Positions 23,403-35,187 of a stretch of 64,000 nt of DNA are shown here, one piece after another. A program made the translations under genes and the position numbers. Position 1 is the first letter of the stretch. Each line of letters begins with the position of its first letter. Source of the stretch: Melastoma dodecandrum (taxonomy: Eukaryota > Streptophyta > Magnoliopsida > Myrtales > Melastomataceae); assembly GCA_029817715.1 (NCBI GenBank), contig JARUPY010000009.1:84694-148693 (forward strand), written 5' to 3'. The notes beneath the pieces were generated by a model that was not told where the DNA came from, made no database searches, and saw only the letters and a list, made by a program, of their open reading frames with translations.

Positions 23403-23812
23403 ATGGCTGATGTTGGGACCCTCCAGCCTGTCTCCGATGTTAAGCTGTTCAATCGGTGGACTTTCGACGATGTGCAGGTGACTGACCTTTCTCTTCACGA
23501 TTATATCGCTGTCCAACCTGCCAAGCATGCCACCTATGTCCCCCACACTGCTGGAAGGTACTCAGTCAACAGGAAGGCTCAGTGCCCAATCGTGGAGAGG
23601 CTTACAAACTCTCTCATGATGCATGGGAGGAACAAAAGGAAAAAGCTCATGGCTGTCCGGATCGTAAAGCATGCCATGGAAATCATTCCCTTGCTCACTG
23701 ATCAAAACCCAATTCAAGTAATTGTGATGTCGCCATCAACAGTAGACCTCGTGAGGACGCTACTCGTATCGAATCTGCTGGTGTGGTAAGGCGTCAGGCC
23801 GTCGATATCTCC
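23403..23812 (+). pseudogene. Ribosomal protein S5 (uS7) pseudogene, truncated
   Basis: The N-terminal two thirds of cytosolic RPS5 are clear: [54 protein letters not shown] and [19 protein letters not shown]. Two residues of the usual VKRFRKAQ segment are missing. After about 23727 the frame shifts, with [20 protein letters not shown] continuing in another frame, and similarity stops near 23812, so the C-terminal third is absent. No introns interrupt the copy, so it may be a retrocopy. Confidence 0.8.
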
Positions 23813-23948
23813 CCCTCCTCCGGACCACCGGCAGCAACACCATCCCGATGATATCTCCGAAGATCTCCTCAGCCTCCGTCGGAATCGAGCTCTCCGAATA
23901 CTCCTCCAGGAAGCCGTCCAATCTCCTCAACCTCGGGCGTTCCCGCTG
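23813..23948 (-). other. Possible coding scrap of an unknown gene
   Basis: The minus strand translates to an uninterrupted peptide containing LRRLDGFLEEYSES and [20 protein letters not shown], which has the look of real coding sequence but was not identified. The host sequence resumes at 34974 on the far side of the Athila insertion. Confidence 0.25.
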
Positions 23949-23953
23949 CTAGC

Positions 23954-25298
23954 TGTTCGAACCAAATCGCACACGCAAGTATACGGGTCGCGCAAGTAAT
24001 ATAATGATGAGAAAAAGTATCGTTCCCACGAGGACTAGTTAGAACCTACTGCCGATTACCAGCAAGTCTCAGATTCTAGCCGTAAACAGTTAATTGATTT
24101 GATGAGTTGATGCAAGTAATTAAAATTGCAGAAAACAAAAGTAAAGCAGTAGTCAATGGAAGAAAAGCCTAGGACTATGAATCCCCTATCGTTTCGTCAG
24201 TTATCCGCACTCTCTCTTCCTCAATTCATTCGGTTTCTGCGTTTACTAACCGCAATTCCTAAATAGTCGTTATACCTCTCTCGAGTGTGTAACGGTGAAT
24301 CAGCGAACACTCATAAACCTATATCTCTACAGCGTGTTATGAGTATCTACGATTCCTTAAACTCCAATTGCTAATCGGTTACCCACGAGTGTATATCTCT
24401 ATACTCTCTAATTAACCCGATCTCTCGGCCTTAACTCAGGCTACGTTTCCTCTCTTCTAATCCTAAGTCTCTCTCGAGTTCACTTAGCGATAAGGAATCA
24501 AACAAACCGGCGATCAACCCGATAAGTAGGCAATGCACACAAGGAAACGTAAGAAAACGCAGAAACTTCATAAATTAAATCTGAAAAGAGCGTAGACAAC
24601 CGACTACGCGAATCGGTTCATCACAATCCTATAAAGCAAATTAGTTCGACATCGGAAACATCATGAAAACGCAGAAACTAAGGGAAGACATGAAGAACTC
24701 CCTCAAGATCTTCAATTCTCCGTTTCCGGCCGTCAAGAGGTGTCACAGATAACCCTAAACCGAGTCCTCACAAAGGTTTTTATACTAGGACTTCTAAGGA
24801 AATAATAAAGGAAACCAAATAAAATATCTCAAGTTGATCATCGTCCGGCGCGGCCGCACAGGCCTTTGGTGCGGCCGCACCTCCGCCACTGTGATGTCCG
24901 TCTTCCACCTCGACCGGTGCGGCCGCATCTCTACTTGGTGCGGCCGCACCTCACGTTCTGCCTCTTAGCTCCTCTTCTAATCCTCCTGGTGCGGCCGCAT
25001 CGAATCTATGTGCGGCCGTACCTTGCATTCTGCTCATCTCGTCCTCCCTTTGCTCTTCATGTGCGGCCGCATCTCTGCTTGGTGCGGCCGCACCCTCACG
25101 TCTGTCCATTCCTCCTCCATTTATACGGCTTCCTCCTCATGGATTTCGCTCCGTATCACTTGTTTCCCTACAAAACAACATATACGTGCACACTCCAAAA
25201 CAAACCATGAGAAACGCACAAACGAGACTAAACAACGGAAACTAACATCGAATTTGTTCTAAAATGTGATTTGTAACTCTAATTTCTTAGAGTTATCA
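23954..25298 (-). repeat. 3' LTR of the Athila element (1345 bp)
   Basis: Starts TGTTCGAACC and ends TTATCA in plus-strand reading. Same length as its partner; differences seen at 23975, 25019 and about 25163. Its last third contains the paired-palindrome array. Confidence 0.95.
24850..25091. repeat. Paired GCGGCCGC palindrome array in the left LTR
   Basis: GCGGCCGC cores start at 24850, 24871, 24919, 24940, 24991, 25012 (last base changed), 25063 and 25084. Spacings are 21, 48, 21, 51, 21, 51 and 21 bp. From the second pair on, the first member is GTGCGGCCGCAT and the second GTGCGGCCGCAC or close to it. The copy in the right LTR starts at 34525. Confidence 0.95.
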
Positions 25299-25312
25299 CA
25301 CCCCCAAACCTA
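25299..25312 (-). other. Polypurine tract of the Athila element
   Basis: Minus-strand GGTTTGGGGGTG directly precedes the 3' LTR, in the place and form expected for the plus-strand primer of plant gypsy elements. Confidence 0.75.
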
Positions 25313-26335
25313 GATTTTGCTAGTCCCGAGCAAAACAAATAGAAAATGCACCTAAAACAATCTAATGCAACGGTAGCCTAAGTGTGTCGGAGTTTCTAGT
25401 CACGCTAAACATTCTCAGTTATCGGTTGCTCAACTAGTATATTTGAACTCCTGCCCTTACCCGACTTGTGCCTCGGTAATCCTGCATTCCAATCCTCCAC
25501 CGCATTCCTTTACAAACATTTTCGACTCCATCCAGAGGCTAAAACGAGTCTATCACCAAAATAGCACACTTCAGGCAACGAATCGCAAAACCAACCCAAA
25601 CCTATGATTCTTCACGCTAGGCAACACACTTTCCTTTCTTTTCCCTTTTTTGTTCGTTTGCACGACTCTAAGTGCTCGTCATTAACAGTGGGTACCTATT
25701 TAGCAAGTTTTCGATCAATGACTCCCGAACCAGTTGGTTCAAGGCATTGGGTGATAAAGCACCCCTCGGATCTAATCACTCAAGCCCCCACCATCACGAC
25801 TTACACCACAAGTACATATTCAGGCAATTCATCAATTTCTCACACTTTTTTTTTTCTTTTTTTTTTTTTACGCCCGAACATTGGTACTCAGAGCCTTGGC
25901 AAGACATTTTAAAAATTCTCTTTTCCTTTGATTGGTTGCCTAACACTTATGTCTCAAAAGGCCGAGGTAGTTCTACTTATGTCGCCCTCCGTGTGCTCAA
26001 AAGGTTCGAGATTCGCCGAAGCAAAAAATTTTCATTTATCTCCTAGTTTCGGATCGGACAACTATCGCCTAACACAAGTCAAAGTAAAGGCTCTCGTCCT
26101 CCTACACTAGGAGCCTAGCCGATTATTCACATCCTTGAATACGATCCTATCAACTCCAACTCCTTAGGCTAACATAAACCACACAATCAACTCAACTCAA
26201 CCTAACAATGAATATACCATCCATGCCAACACAATGCAGACACAAAGCAAAACAGAAACGGCACCCCCAAACCTAAAGGGAGCAACGAAACAAAACAACA
26301 TAACAAGGCAAACAATATGGAGAGTGATACGAGCC
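25313..26335. other. Athila 3' internal non-coding region
   Basis: Lies between the extra ORF and the 3' LTR. No ORF with a recognisable product; contains a poly-T tract around 25845-25870. Confidence 0.6.
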
Positions 26336-27370
26336 TCAAAACTCGGCGGAGCCGGAGGTATCTCCCCCATTGGGAGAGTCTTGATCATCGGGCTCGCTCA
26401 AGTCGTCGATATCCATGTTCATGTGCGCTGCGACGCGCCGATTGAAATCCATTTGATATCGGTTGAACGCTCGTTGAGACCTCATGAAACGCCGCATTTC
26501 TTGTTGGAAGCCATCTTCGGTTGTGGCTCGTGGAGGAGGCGCTGCAGCAGAGCTAGAAGGGTGAGCGGGAACGGGAGCAAGAGCCATACCTTCGTCATCA
26601 GACGACGCCAACCCATGTGTCCTCTCGTAAGCTTGCTCCATGCTGACCAGGGTGGAGTAATTGAGTTCTCGAGGGATATGTTTCACCTCTTCTCGGGCAT
26701 CCCAAAGCACCCCTGCACGTTTACACAACTGGAAAATCGTCGCGGGGAACCAAATCCCAAGATTAGGATCCTGCAGGCTCGTTGTTAGCATATGAGAAAT
26801 CAACGAAGCGACATCTATCTGTTTGCACTCAAGAATGCAATAAACAAGCACTGCGCGTTCTTTTGTCACTTTCGTTGTATGCTTTGCGGGCATCAAACGA
26901 GACGAGATAAATTGCAACCACAACCTAGCTTCCGGTTTTAGATTAGTGTTGAGCAGGGATATGGGCTGTTGGGTACTCTTAGACAATGTCCACGACGACT
27001 TCGGAATGGTTAATCTCCCTAATATAGCAGCGGCATCGAAATGCGCATTGACCGTGGGATAGAACTCATCTTGAGCTATATAGGGGAGGTTATACAATTC
27101 CGTAATCGCCGCAGCGCTAAAACAAACATCCTTTCCCCTAACGGGCACAACCATCGTACCCCTATCCATGGTGCCCGCAATGGCATAGAACTCGCGCACT
27201 ACGGGCACGACAAAAGCCGCTGGTGATTCTACAAATTTCTCCCAATGAAGGCGGGAGATGGTGTACCTAAAGTCGTACATATGGCCACTGCTATAATCTA
27301 ATCCCCGTTCGACGTTAAGGGTCCTATTGACCAAGTCCTCCCTATATCGAGTCTCCGCGGCCTCCGTCAT
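26336..27370 (-). CDS. Athila extra ORF, putative plant transposon protein domain
   Basis: From the first ATG (27370) it encodes 344 residues; the frame is open a further 26 codons and that part, APKKKARV, matches the start of the homologue at 62738, so an upstream exon is likely (a TTATAG acceptor lies at about 27436). The domain contains YDFRYTISRLHWEKFVESPA, VVREFYAIAG, ITELYNLPYI, LLNTNLKPEARLWLQFISSR and LIPAK-like sequence, then an acidic C-terminus DDQDSPNGGD. It belongs to the family annotated as putative plant transposon protein (Transposase_32 in Pfam, to be confirmed). It occupies the position where Athila elements often carry an env-like ORF. No membrane segment is seen. Function unknown. 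Confidence 0.75.
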   Translation of the reverse strand: MTEAAETRYREDLVNRTLNVERGLDYSSGHMYDFRYTISRLHWEKFVESPAAFVVPVVREFYAIAGTMDRGTMVVPVRGKDVCFSAAAITELYNLPYIAQDEFYPTVNAHFDAAAILGRLTIPKSSWTLSKSTQQPISLLNTNLKPEARLWLQFISSRLMPAKHTTKVTKERAVLVYCILECKQIDVASLISHMLTTSLQDPNLGIWFPATIFQLCKRAGVLWDAREEVKHIPRELNYSTLVSMEQAYERTHGLASSDDEGMALAPVPAHPSSSAAAPPPRATTEDGFQQEMRRFMRSQRAFNRYQMDFNRRVAAHMNMDIDDLSEPDDQDSPNGGDTSGSAEF

Positions 27371-27448
27371 GCCTCCCCTAGCTCGACCCCTAGCGGGCGG
27401 GTGTTCAATCACTCTCGCTTTCTTCTTAGGGGCTATAATCACAATCAA

Positions 27449-27757
27449 GCAATCAGATTAACCGGGAAACGCTACCTAACCAACACCCAATCCCAAATCC
27501 GATCGCTACCACACAACACCCAAACCAATGGGAGGTTAGAGGATGTGCAAACCGCGGGAATCTGCTGGGAAGAGACGGTGAGTGGCAATGCGGTTGTCGA
27601 AATCCGGCGTTTTGGCTTGGTGGAGGGGCGACGGCTTGTCGGGGCTCTAGGGCGGTTGGGGGTGACGGCCGACCCTTCTCCTGCAAAAAGAAGAAAGAAG
27701 ACTAGGGTAAAAATGAAAGAGAGGCGAGGAAGGCTGATGTGGTGGTGTTTTTATTGA

Positions 27758-27798
<41 letters not shown>

Positions 27799-28238
27799 GT
27801 GGTGCGGCCGCATCCAGTCTCAGTGCGGCCGCACTGTGGCCTCTGGTCACGGGCTTCTTCAGTTGGTGCGGCCGCATCTCCCCTAAGTGCGGCCGCACTG
27901 TGGCTACTGGTCATGGGGGCTTCTACTCTGGTGCGGCCGCATCGAATCTATGTGCGGCCGCACCACCCGGTCTGTGGATGGGGCGCCCCTTCTCTTGTGC
28001 GGCCGCACCTCGCACACTGGTTGCAAGACAGCTGCTTCTCGTTTCACTGGCGAGCTCCCCATGATGAAGTTCGTCCTGCCTATTGCCCACCTAAGAAAAC
28101 AAGAAATTCTGGAGTACTAATTCAAAAATAAAAATAAAAATAAAAATAAAAACAATGCACAAGTTTAAATAAAAAGATTGTTGGGTTGCCTCCCAACAAG
28201 CGCCTGATTTAACGTCATCGGCTTGACATGTTGATCCA
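27449..28238. other. Athila inter-ORF region with ATT repeat and palindrome array
   Basis: Lies between integrase and the extra ORF. It holds an ATT microsatellite at about 27757-27797 and the internal palindrome array, and on the minus strand probably the leader of the extra ORF. Around 28120-28150 is an AAAAAT repeat. Confidence 0.7.
27804..28006. repeat. Paired GCGGCCGC palindrome array upstream of the extra ORF
   Basis: Cores start at 27804, 27825, 27868, 27889, 27933, 27954 and 27999, with spacings 21, 43, 21, 44, 21 and 45 bp. The unit GTGCGGCCGCATCGAATCTA with the following TGTGCGGCCGC is shared word for word with the LTR array near 24989. Confidence 0.95.
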
Positions 28239-31200
28239 CTAGGCGTCTTCCATAGCCAGTGTCCCCGGATCCCGGTGGACAACGCCTCCCATATAAGCCT
28301 TGACACGACTCGCATTCACCTTGAATCTGTTAGAGTCATCAGTACCTACTAACTCAAGAACACCGAACGGTAATACCTGGGTAATTTGGAAGGGCCCGGA
28401 CCAACGCGACTTGAGTCTCCCTGAAAACAACCGCAGTCTGGAGTTAAATAAAAGAACAAATTGGCCTGGAGAAAACTTACGATCCTTCAAGCGCCGATCA
28501 TGCCATATTTTGGTCTTTTCCTTGTAAATGCGGGCATTTTCGTACGCGTCTTTCTGGAATTCCTCCATCTCATTCAGTTGCAGTAATCGTTGCTCCCCCG
28601 CTGCGCTAGGATCCATGTTTAGCTTCTGAACCGCCCAGTAAGCTTTATGTTCCAACTCCACCGGCAAGTGACAAGCTTTGCCATATACCAGCTTGTACGG
28701 CGATGTCCCAATCGGGGTCTTGAAGGCCGTCCTGTATGCCCATAGAGCATCGTCAAGCTTGGTAGATCAGTCTTTTCGATTAACGCTTACCGTCTTTTCC
28801 AGGATCCTTTTGATTTCGCGGTTGGAAACTTCGACTTGGCCGCATGTTTGAGGATGATAGGGTAAAGCCACCTTGTGCTTGACTCCATATTTCCGCATCA
28901 GTGCATTGAACTTGTTGTTGCAAAAATGGACTCCACCGTCACTGATGATGGCTCGTGGTGTTCCGAATCGCGTGAAAATCTGTCTAAGAAATTTCAAAAC
29001 TCCACGAGCATCGTTAGTGGGCAACGCAATAGCCTCTACCCATTTGGACACATAATCAACAGCCACTAGAATGTACTTGTTCTTAAACGAGTCTATGAAG
29101 GGGCCCATGAAGTCTATTCCCCATACATCAAAAAGTTCAACCTCTAAAATGATATTCAGGGGCATTTCATCACGACGCGAAATATTGCCTACCTTTTGAC
29201 AACAATCACACTGTGCGACAAAAGAGTAAGCATCCTTAAACAGGGAGGGCCAATAAAAACCTGATTGTAAAACCTTTGCTACTGTTTTGTGACCGCCGTG
29301 GTGTCCACCATACGGTGATGCATGACACTGCTCAAGGATCGGCCTGATTTCTTCCTCCGGGACACAACGCCGAATAACCTGATCTGCACATTTACGAAAA
29401 AGCAAAGGCTCATCCCACATATAAAATTTTACGTCATGAACGAACCTTTTCCGCTGTTGGCTTGACATGTCTGGAGGGAAAATATTCGCTACTATGTAGT
29501 TCACATAGTCGGCATACCAAGGTGCGGCTACCTCCACGGCGAACAGTTGCTCATCAGGGAAGGAATCATTGATCAGCGTCGAAAGTGTGGTGCTCGTTGT
29601 TCCCTCCTCCAGCCGAGATAAGTGATCAGCCACCTGATTCTCGGAACCTTTCCTGTCGACGATTGTAAGATCGAACTCTTGCAACAATAAAACCCAACGG
29701 ATTAGTCGCGGCTTGGAATCCGCTTTAGAAATCAGGTAGCGTATGGCAGCATGATCAGTATGCACAATCACAGAAGAGCCAATCAAATAAGGCCTAAACT
29801 TATCAAATGCAAACACGATTGCCAACATCTCCTTTTCCGTTGTCGTGTAATTGACTTGGGCGGAATCGAGTGTCCTACTAGCATAGTAAATTCCACGAAA
29901 ATGTCTATCTTTCTTCTGTCCTAAGACCGCTCATACGGCTAAATCACTCGCATTGCACATGAGTTCAAAAGGCAGGTTCCAATCAGGGGCAACGATAATT
30001 GGAGAGGACACTAACCTCTCTTTCAATGTATGGAACGCCTCCGTACACTTACCGTCGAAGAGGAAAGGTGCATCTTTCTCCAGGAGGTTGCACAACGGTT
30101 TGGTGATCTTCGAAAAGTCTTTAATAAACCTCCTGTAGAAGCCAGCGTGTCCCAGAAAACTTCGAACTCCTTTCACTGATGTCGGAGGGGGTAGCTTCTC
30201 GATTGTCTCCACCTTGGCCTTGTCCACCTCGATGCCACTCTCCGAAATTCTGTGACCTAGCACAATACCTTCACGCACCATAAAGTGGCACTTTTCCCAA
30301 TTCAAAATCAGGTTAGTCTGCTCACATCGTGCAAGGACAGCCGCAAGATTATCCAAGCAATTTGTAAATGACAATCCAAAAACTGAGAAATCATCCATGA
30401 ATACCTCAATGGTCTTCTCAATCATGTCCGAAAAAATTGCTTGCATACATCGCTGAAACGTGGCAGGCGCATTACATAATCCAAACGGCATACGACGGAA
30501 AGCGAACGTACCGTAAGGGCAGGTGAAGGTAGTCTTTTCCTGGTCCTCAGGTGCAATCGCTATCTGGTTATAACCTGAGTAACCATCCAGAAAGCAGTAA
30601 AAACTTTTACCTGCGAGACGGTCCAACATCTGATCGATGAAGGGCAACGGGAAGTGATCCTTGCACGTGGCTGCATTGAGCTTCCGGTAGTCCATGCAGA
30701 TCCTCCACCCGGTGACCGTCCTCGTCGGAATGAGCTCATTTTTGCTGTTCTCGACCACCGTGATGCCTCCCTTCTTAGGTACGCACTGGACTGGACTCAC
30801 CCATGAACTATCCGAGATCGGATAGATGATTCCAGCATCAAGCCATTTAATGACTTCTTTTCTTACCACCTCTTTCATGTGCGGGTTCAGTCGCCGTTGA
30901 TGCTCGACGGACGCCTTCTTCTCACTGTCCAAGACAATCTTGTGCATGCAAATTGCTGGACTAATCCCTTTGATGTCCGCAATAGTCCACCCGATGGCTG
31001 TCTGGTGCTCCCGAAGCACTCGTAGCAACATCTCTTCCTGTTCGTTAGTCAACGAAGATGAAATAATAACAGGAAGGGTGTTGTCCTTACCTAAGTAAGA
31101 GTACCGTAGGTGATCTGGTAAGGGCTTCAACTCCAACTTCGGGGGCTCTTCGATGGAAGGCTTGATGGTGGTTTCAGGTCGGTCAAGAGGTTCCACCCTT

Positions 31201-33521
31201 TGAAATTGTCGCACAAAGGCCACCTCTTCCTCAGACGTCTCATCAAGGAGTTCATCTTCCGTCGGTAACTCATAGGCTTCTAGAATAGTCTCGACGGTAA
31301 CCTCCTCAAGTGTGTCCACGTACCTGCATTCATCAACTTCATTAGGCATCTTCATGGCCTTATCCATGTTGAATGTTACCTCTTGGTCGTGGACTCTCAT
31401 GGTGAGCTCTCCTTTCTGGACATCGATTAATGTCCTCCCCGTTGCTAAGAACGGTCTTCCCAGGATGATGGGAACCTCCCGGTCCTCCTCGTAATCTAGG
31501 ATGACGAAGTCCGCGGGGAAGATGAACCTGTCCACTTTCACCAAAACATCTTCCACAATACCCTTCGGGTAAGTATAAGACCGGTCAGCTAATTGTAAGG
31601 TCAGCGATGTTGGTCTTACCTCTCCGATGTTCAGTTTCTTGAACACCGAAAATGGCATCAAATTGATGCTCGCCCCTAAATCACATAAAGCATGACCAAA
31701 AAAATCAGTCCCAATGTGACAAGGGATGGTGAACTTAACAGGATCCTTAAGCTTTGGCGGTAGTCTCCTTTGAACAATTGCACTGCATTCCTCGGTCAAC
31801 GAGATCGTTTCGTGACCACCAAGCTTCCGCTTCTTTGACAGGATATCCTTCATGAACTTCACGTAGCTTGGCATTTGCTCGAGCGCCTCCGCGAAAGGGA
31901 TATTGATCTGCAGCTTTTTAAACACTTCAAGAAACTTTTTGAATTGCTGCTCGTCAGTGTGCTTCTTTAAACGCTGCGGAAACGGAACTTGAGGAATAAT
32001 AGGAACTACAGGCATAGGATCAGTACGTACCGGTGTTTCAATACTCTGATGCTCAGAGTCCTTTCTAGACTCCGTCTCACGTACCTTAGCCTGACGTTTC
32101 TCCCTAGCTTGCTCTTTTTCGGCCTCTTGCCGCTCAAACTCCTCTTCCAGGTCCTTCCCGTTTCGGAGGGTAATAGCACTGCAGTTTTCCCGATTCTTGG
32201 GGTTGAGCTCTGTATTGCTCGGAAACGTCCCCTGCGGTCTTATCACCAATGATCCTGCTATCTGCCCCATCTGCATCTCGAGCTGCTTGATCGAGGTCGC
32301 GTGGTCCTTCAGTATGAGCTCCTGCTGCTTCCTCGTCTCCTCTTGCTGTTTCCGAACCTCCTCATTGCTAGCCAGAACCTGTCTCAACAAATCTTCAACA
32401 CTAGACTTAGGTTCACTTACGGGTTGTCGCATCGGTGGTGCAAATCCCGGTGGCTGGTTTGGTCGCGAAGGCCCGACATCCTGATGCTCCTGATTATTTC
32501 TCCACGAGAAATTGGGGTGGTTGCGCCATCCTGGGTTGTACGTGTTGGAGTACGGGTTATTCCTGTTGGTACCTCCCACGTAGTTCGCCTCTTCAGCCTC
32601 TTGCAATTCCATCACCTGCAAATTAGAACGAGGTGGAGGGTTAGCATTTTGAGTCGACGTACGCAACGCCGCCATCTCTTTGATCAGTGTCTCTAGCTGA
32701 GCGCTGAGGGCGGTGATAGCATCTATCTGGTGATGTCCTCCTCCTCTTGCTGGTGCTCTCCTTTGGCCATTTGTCGCCATCGCCTCGAACAAATCCAGAG
32801 CGTCATCCGGTGTCTTGTTCATTATGGTACCTCTTGCGGCTGAATCGATGGTAGATTGGAGTTGCTCCGCTAGCCCGTCGTAGAAGCTCTGAACCAACAT
32901 CCACTTGGGGATGTCGTGGTGGGGGCATAGCCTCTGCAGCTCCTTGAATCGATCCCACGCTTCGTACATGGATTCGCCGGCGAGTTGGCGGAACGAGGTG
33001 ATGTCGTTCCGTATCTTCACAGTTCGGCTCGGCGGATAGTACTTGGACAGGAAGTGCTTGCGGAGGTCGTCCCATGAACTGACTGACTCTCCTGACAGCG
33101 AATACAGCCACGCTCTGACTTTATCTCGAAGCGAGAACGGGAACAGCCGCAACTTGATTGCTTCTGCTGATACTCCGTGGTACCTGAAAGTGCCACACAA
33201 ATCCTCAAAACGCGTTAGGTGCCAGTGCGGATCTTCGTTAATTAAACCACCAAAATTTGAATTTTCAATCATATGAATAATAGATGGTTTAATTTCAAAA
33301 GTATCCGCCTGAATTTCAGGACGGAGGAAACCAGCATGATTCTGCGGCGTCGGCTGTGCATAATCCCGCATTGTCCTCGGCGGTTGCTGCGCCGCAATGT
33401 TGACGATGTTGTCGTTGTTCGCGTTCGCCATTGTGTCTCTCTGACCCCTTCTCAAAATCCGAAACGTTCGCTCGATTTCAGGGTCAAAGAGTAGCTCTTT
33501 GTCACCTTTGCGATGTTGCAT
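28239..33521 (-). pseudogene. Athila gag-pol polyprotein with two in-frame stops
   Basis: One frame of 5.28 kb, no frameshift. Gag from MQHRKGDKEL (33521); protease with the active-site variant CDLGASINLMP near 31675; reverse transcriptase with FMDDFSVFG near 30395; RNase H through [20 protein letters not shown]; integrase with the HHCC finger ([15 protein letters not shown]), the acidic triad around GIDFMGPF and IISDGGVHF, and a C-terminal tail to 28239. TGA at 29931-29933 falls where RNase H normally has Gly (AVxAVLGQ). TGA at 28767-28769 replaces the Trp expected in [12 protein letters not shown]. Both fit single-base nonsense changes, so the copy is probably dead but was intact recently. 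Confidence 0.92.
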
Positions 33522-33604
33522 ACACCTGCAAAAAGTGAAAAAGAGAATCAGCGACTACAATTGAAAATTGCTGAAGAAAATTAGCAAATAAATTCTAAAA
33601 CTAG

Positions 33605-33626
33605 TCCCCGGCAGCGGCGCCAAAAA
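33605..33626 (-). other. Primer binding site of the Athila element
   Basis: Minus-strand TTTTTGGCGCCGCTGCCGGG continues to GGA, two bases inside the 5' LTR. It is the usual TGGCGCCG-type site of plant gypsy elements. Which tRNA pairs with it was not determined. Confidence 0.85.
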
Positions 33627-33628
33627 CT

Positions 33629-34973
33629 TGTTCGAACCAAATCGCTCACGCAAGTATACGGGTCGCGCAAGTAATATAATGATGAGAAAAAGTATCGTTC
33701 CCACGAGGACTAGTTAGAACCTACTGCCGATTACCAGCAAGTCTCAGATTCTAGCCGTAAACAGTTAATTGATTTGATGAGTTGATGCAAGTAATTAAAA
33801 TTGCAGAAAACAAAAGTAAAGCAGTAGTCAATGGAAGAAAAGCCTAGGACTATGAATCCCCTATCGTTTCGTCAGTTATCCGCACTCTCTCTTCCTCAAT
33901 TCATTCGGTTTCTGCGTTTACTAACCGCAATTCCTAAATAGTCGTTATACCTCTCTCGAGTGTGTAACGGTGAATCAGCGAACACTCATAAACCTATATC
34001 TCTACAGCGTGTTATGAGTATCTACGATTCCTTAAACTCCAATTGCTAATCGGTTACCCACGAGTGTATATCTCTATACTCTCTAATTAACCCGATCTCT
34101 CGGCCTTAACTCAGGCTACGTTTCCTCTCTTCTAATCCTAAGTCTCTCTCGAGTTCACTTAGCGATAAGGAATCAAACAAACCGGCGATCAACCCGATAA
34201 GTAGGCAATGCACACAAGGAAACGTAAGAAAACGCAGAAACTTCATAAATTAAATCTGAAAAGAGCGTAGACAACCGACTACGCGAATCGGTTCATCACA
34301 ATCCTATAAAGCAAATTAGTTCGACATCGGAAACATCATGAAAACGCAGAAACTAAGGGAAGACATGAAGAACTCCCTCAAGATCTTCAATTCTCCGTTT
34401 CCGGCCGTCAAGAGGTGTCACAGATAACCCTAAACCGAGTCCTCACAAAGGTTTTTATACTAGGACTTCTAAGGAAATAATAAAGGAAACCAAATAAAAT
34501 ATCTCAAGTTGATCATCGTCCGGCGCGGCCGCACAGGCCTTTGGTGCGGCCGCACCTCCGCCACTGTGATGTCCGTCTTCCACCTCGACCGGTGCGGCCG
34601 CATCTCTACTTGGTGCGGCCGCACCTCACGTTCTGCCTCTTAGCTCCTCTTCTAATCCTCCTGGTGCGGCCGCATCGAATCTATGTGCGGCCGCACCTTG
34701 CATTCTGCTCATCTCGTCCTCCCTTTGCTCTTCATGTGCGGCCGCATCTCTGCTTGGTGCGGCCGCACCCTCACGTCTGTCCATTCCTCCTCCATTTATA
34801 CGGCTTCCTCCTCATGGATTTCGCTCCGTATCACTCGTTTCCCTACAAAACAACATATACGTGCACACTCCAAAACAAACCATGAGAAACGCACAAACGA
34901 GACTAAACAACGGAAACTAACATCGAATTTGTTCTAAAATGTGATTTGTAACTCTAATTTCTTAGAGTTATCA
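33629..34973 (-). repeat. 5' LTR of the Athila element (1345 bp)
   Basis: Partner of 23954-25298 at a constant offset of 9675 bp. Contains the same paired-palindrome array starting at 34525, here with all eight cores intact. Confidence 0.95.
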
Positions 34974-35187
34974 CTAGCGATCACCTCGGCAGTGACCAAA
35001 TGACAAACCCATCTCCCGATCCAGCTGACCCACGCCCCAAGCTCGGAGATCCTGGCTCAACCCAATTCAGCACCTTGACTTCGTGACCACACCCCCTGCC
35101 TCCTTTGTTCTCTGGTCGCTGCCTCATATCTAGCTCCCCGACTCCAAGCGTTTTTCCCGCTGAAGTTCCGCTCAGCCATCATCCTCC
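34974..35187. other. Host sequence between the two LTR elements
   Basis: About 214 bp of non-element DNA, beginning with the Athila duplication CTAGC and ending at the Tat element. It was contiguous with 23813-23948 before the Athila insertion. No gene recognised. Confidence 0.6.

Larger units (their letters stand above)
23954..34973 (-). mobile_element. Complete Athila-type Ty3/gypsy LTR retrotransposon
   Basis: An 11.0-kb element with LTRs at 23954-25298 and 33629-34973, flanked by the perfect duplication CTAGC (23949-23953 and 34974-34978). Genes run on the minus strand, so the right LTR is the 5' one. A primer site and a polypurine tract sit next to the correct LTRs. Order: gag, protease, reverse transcriptase, RNase H and integrase in one frame, then an extra ORF before the 3' LTR. 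The gag, with FGGLINEDPHWHLTRFEDLC and FPFSLRDKVRAWL, is typical of Athila. Only three differences between the LTRs were seen, so insertion was recent. It interrupts decayed host DNA. Confidence 0.95.

Noticed and set aside
24850..25091. CRISPR-like array
   Set aside because: Repeats are 8-12 bp palindromes with alternating spacing in a plant retrotransposon, without cas genes.
24866..25262. ORFs with repeated VRPH residues in the LTR
   Set aside because: They are translations of the GTGCGGCCGCAC array in the LTR. The same holds for the ORFs near 27799 and 34541.
29931..29933. Programmed stop readthrough between RT and RNase H in the Athila polyprotein
   Set aside because: The stop replaces a conserved Gly inside RNase H, and a second stop lies in the integrase region. 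Both fit nonsense mutation better.
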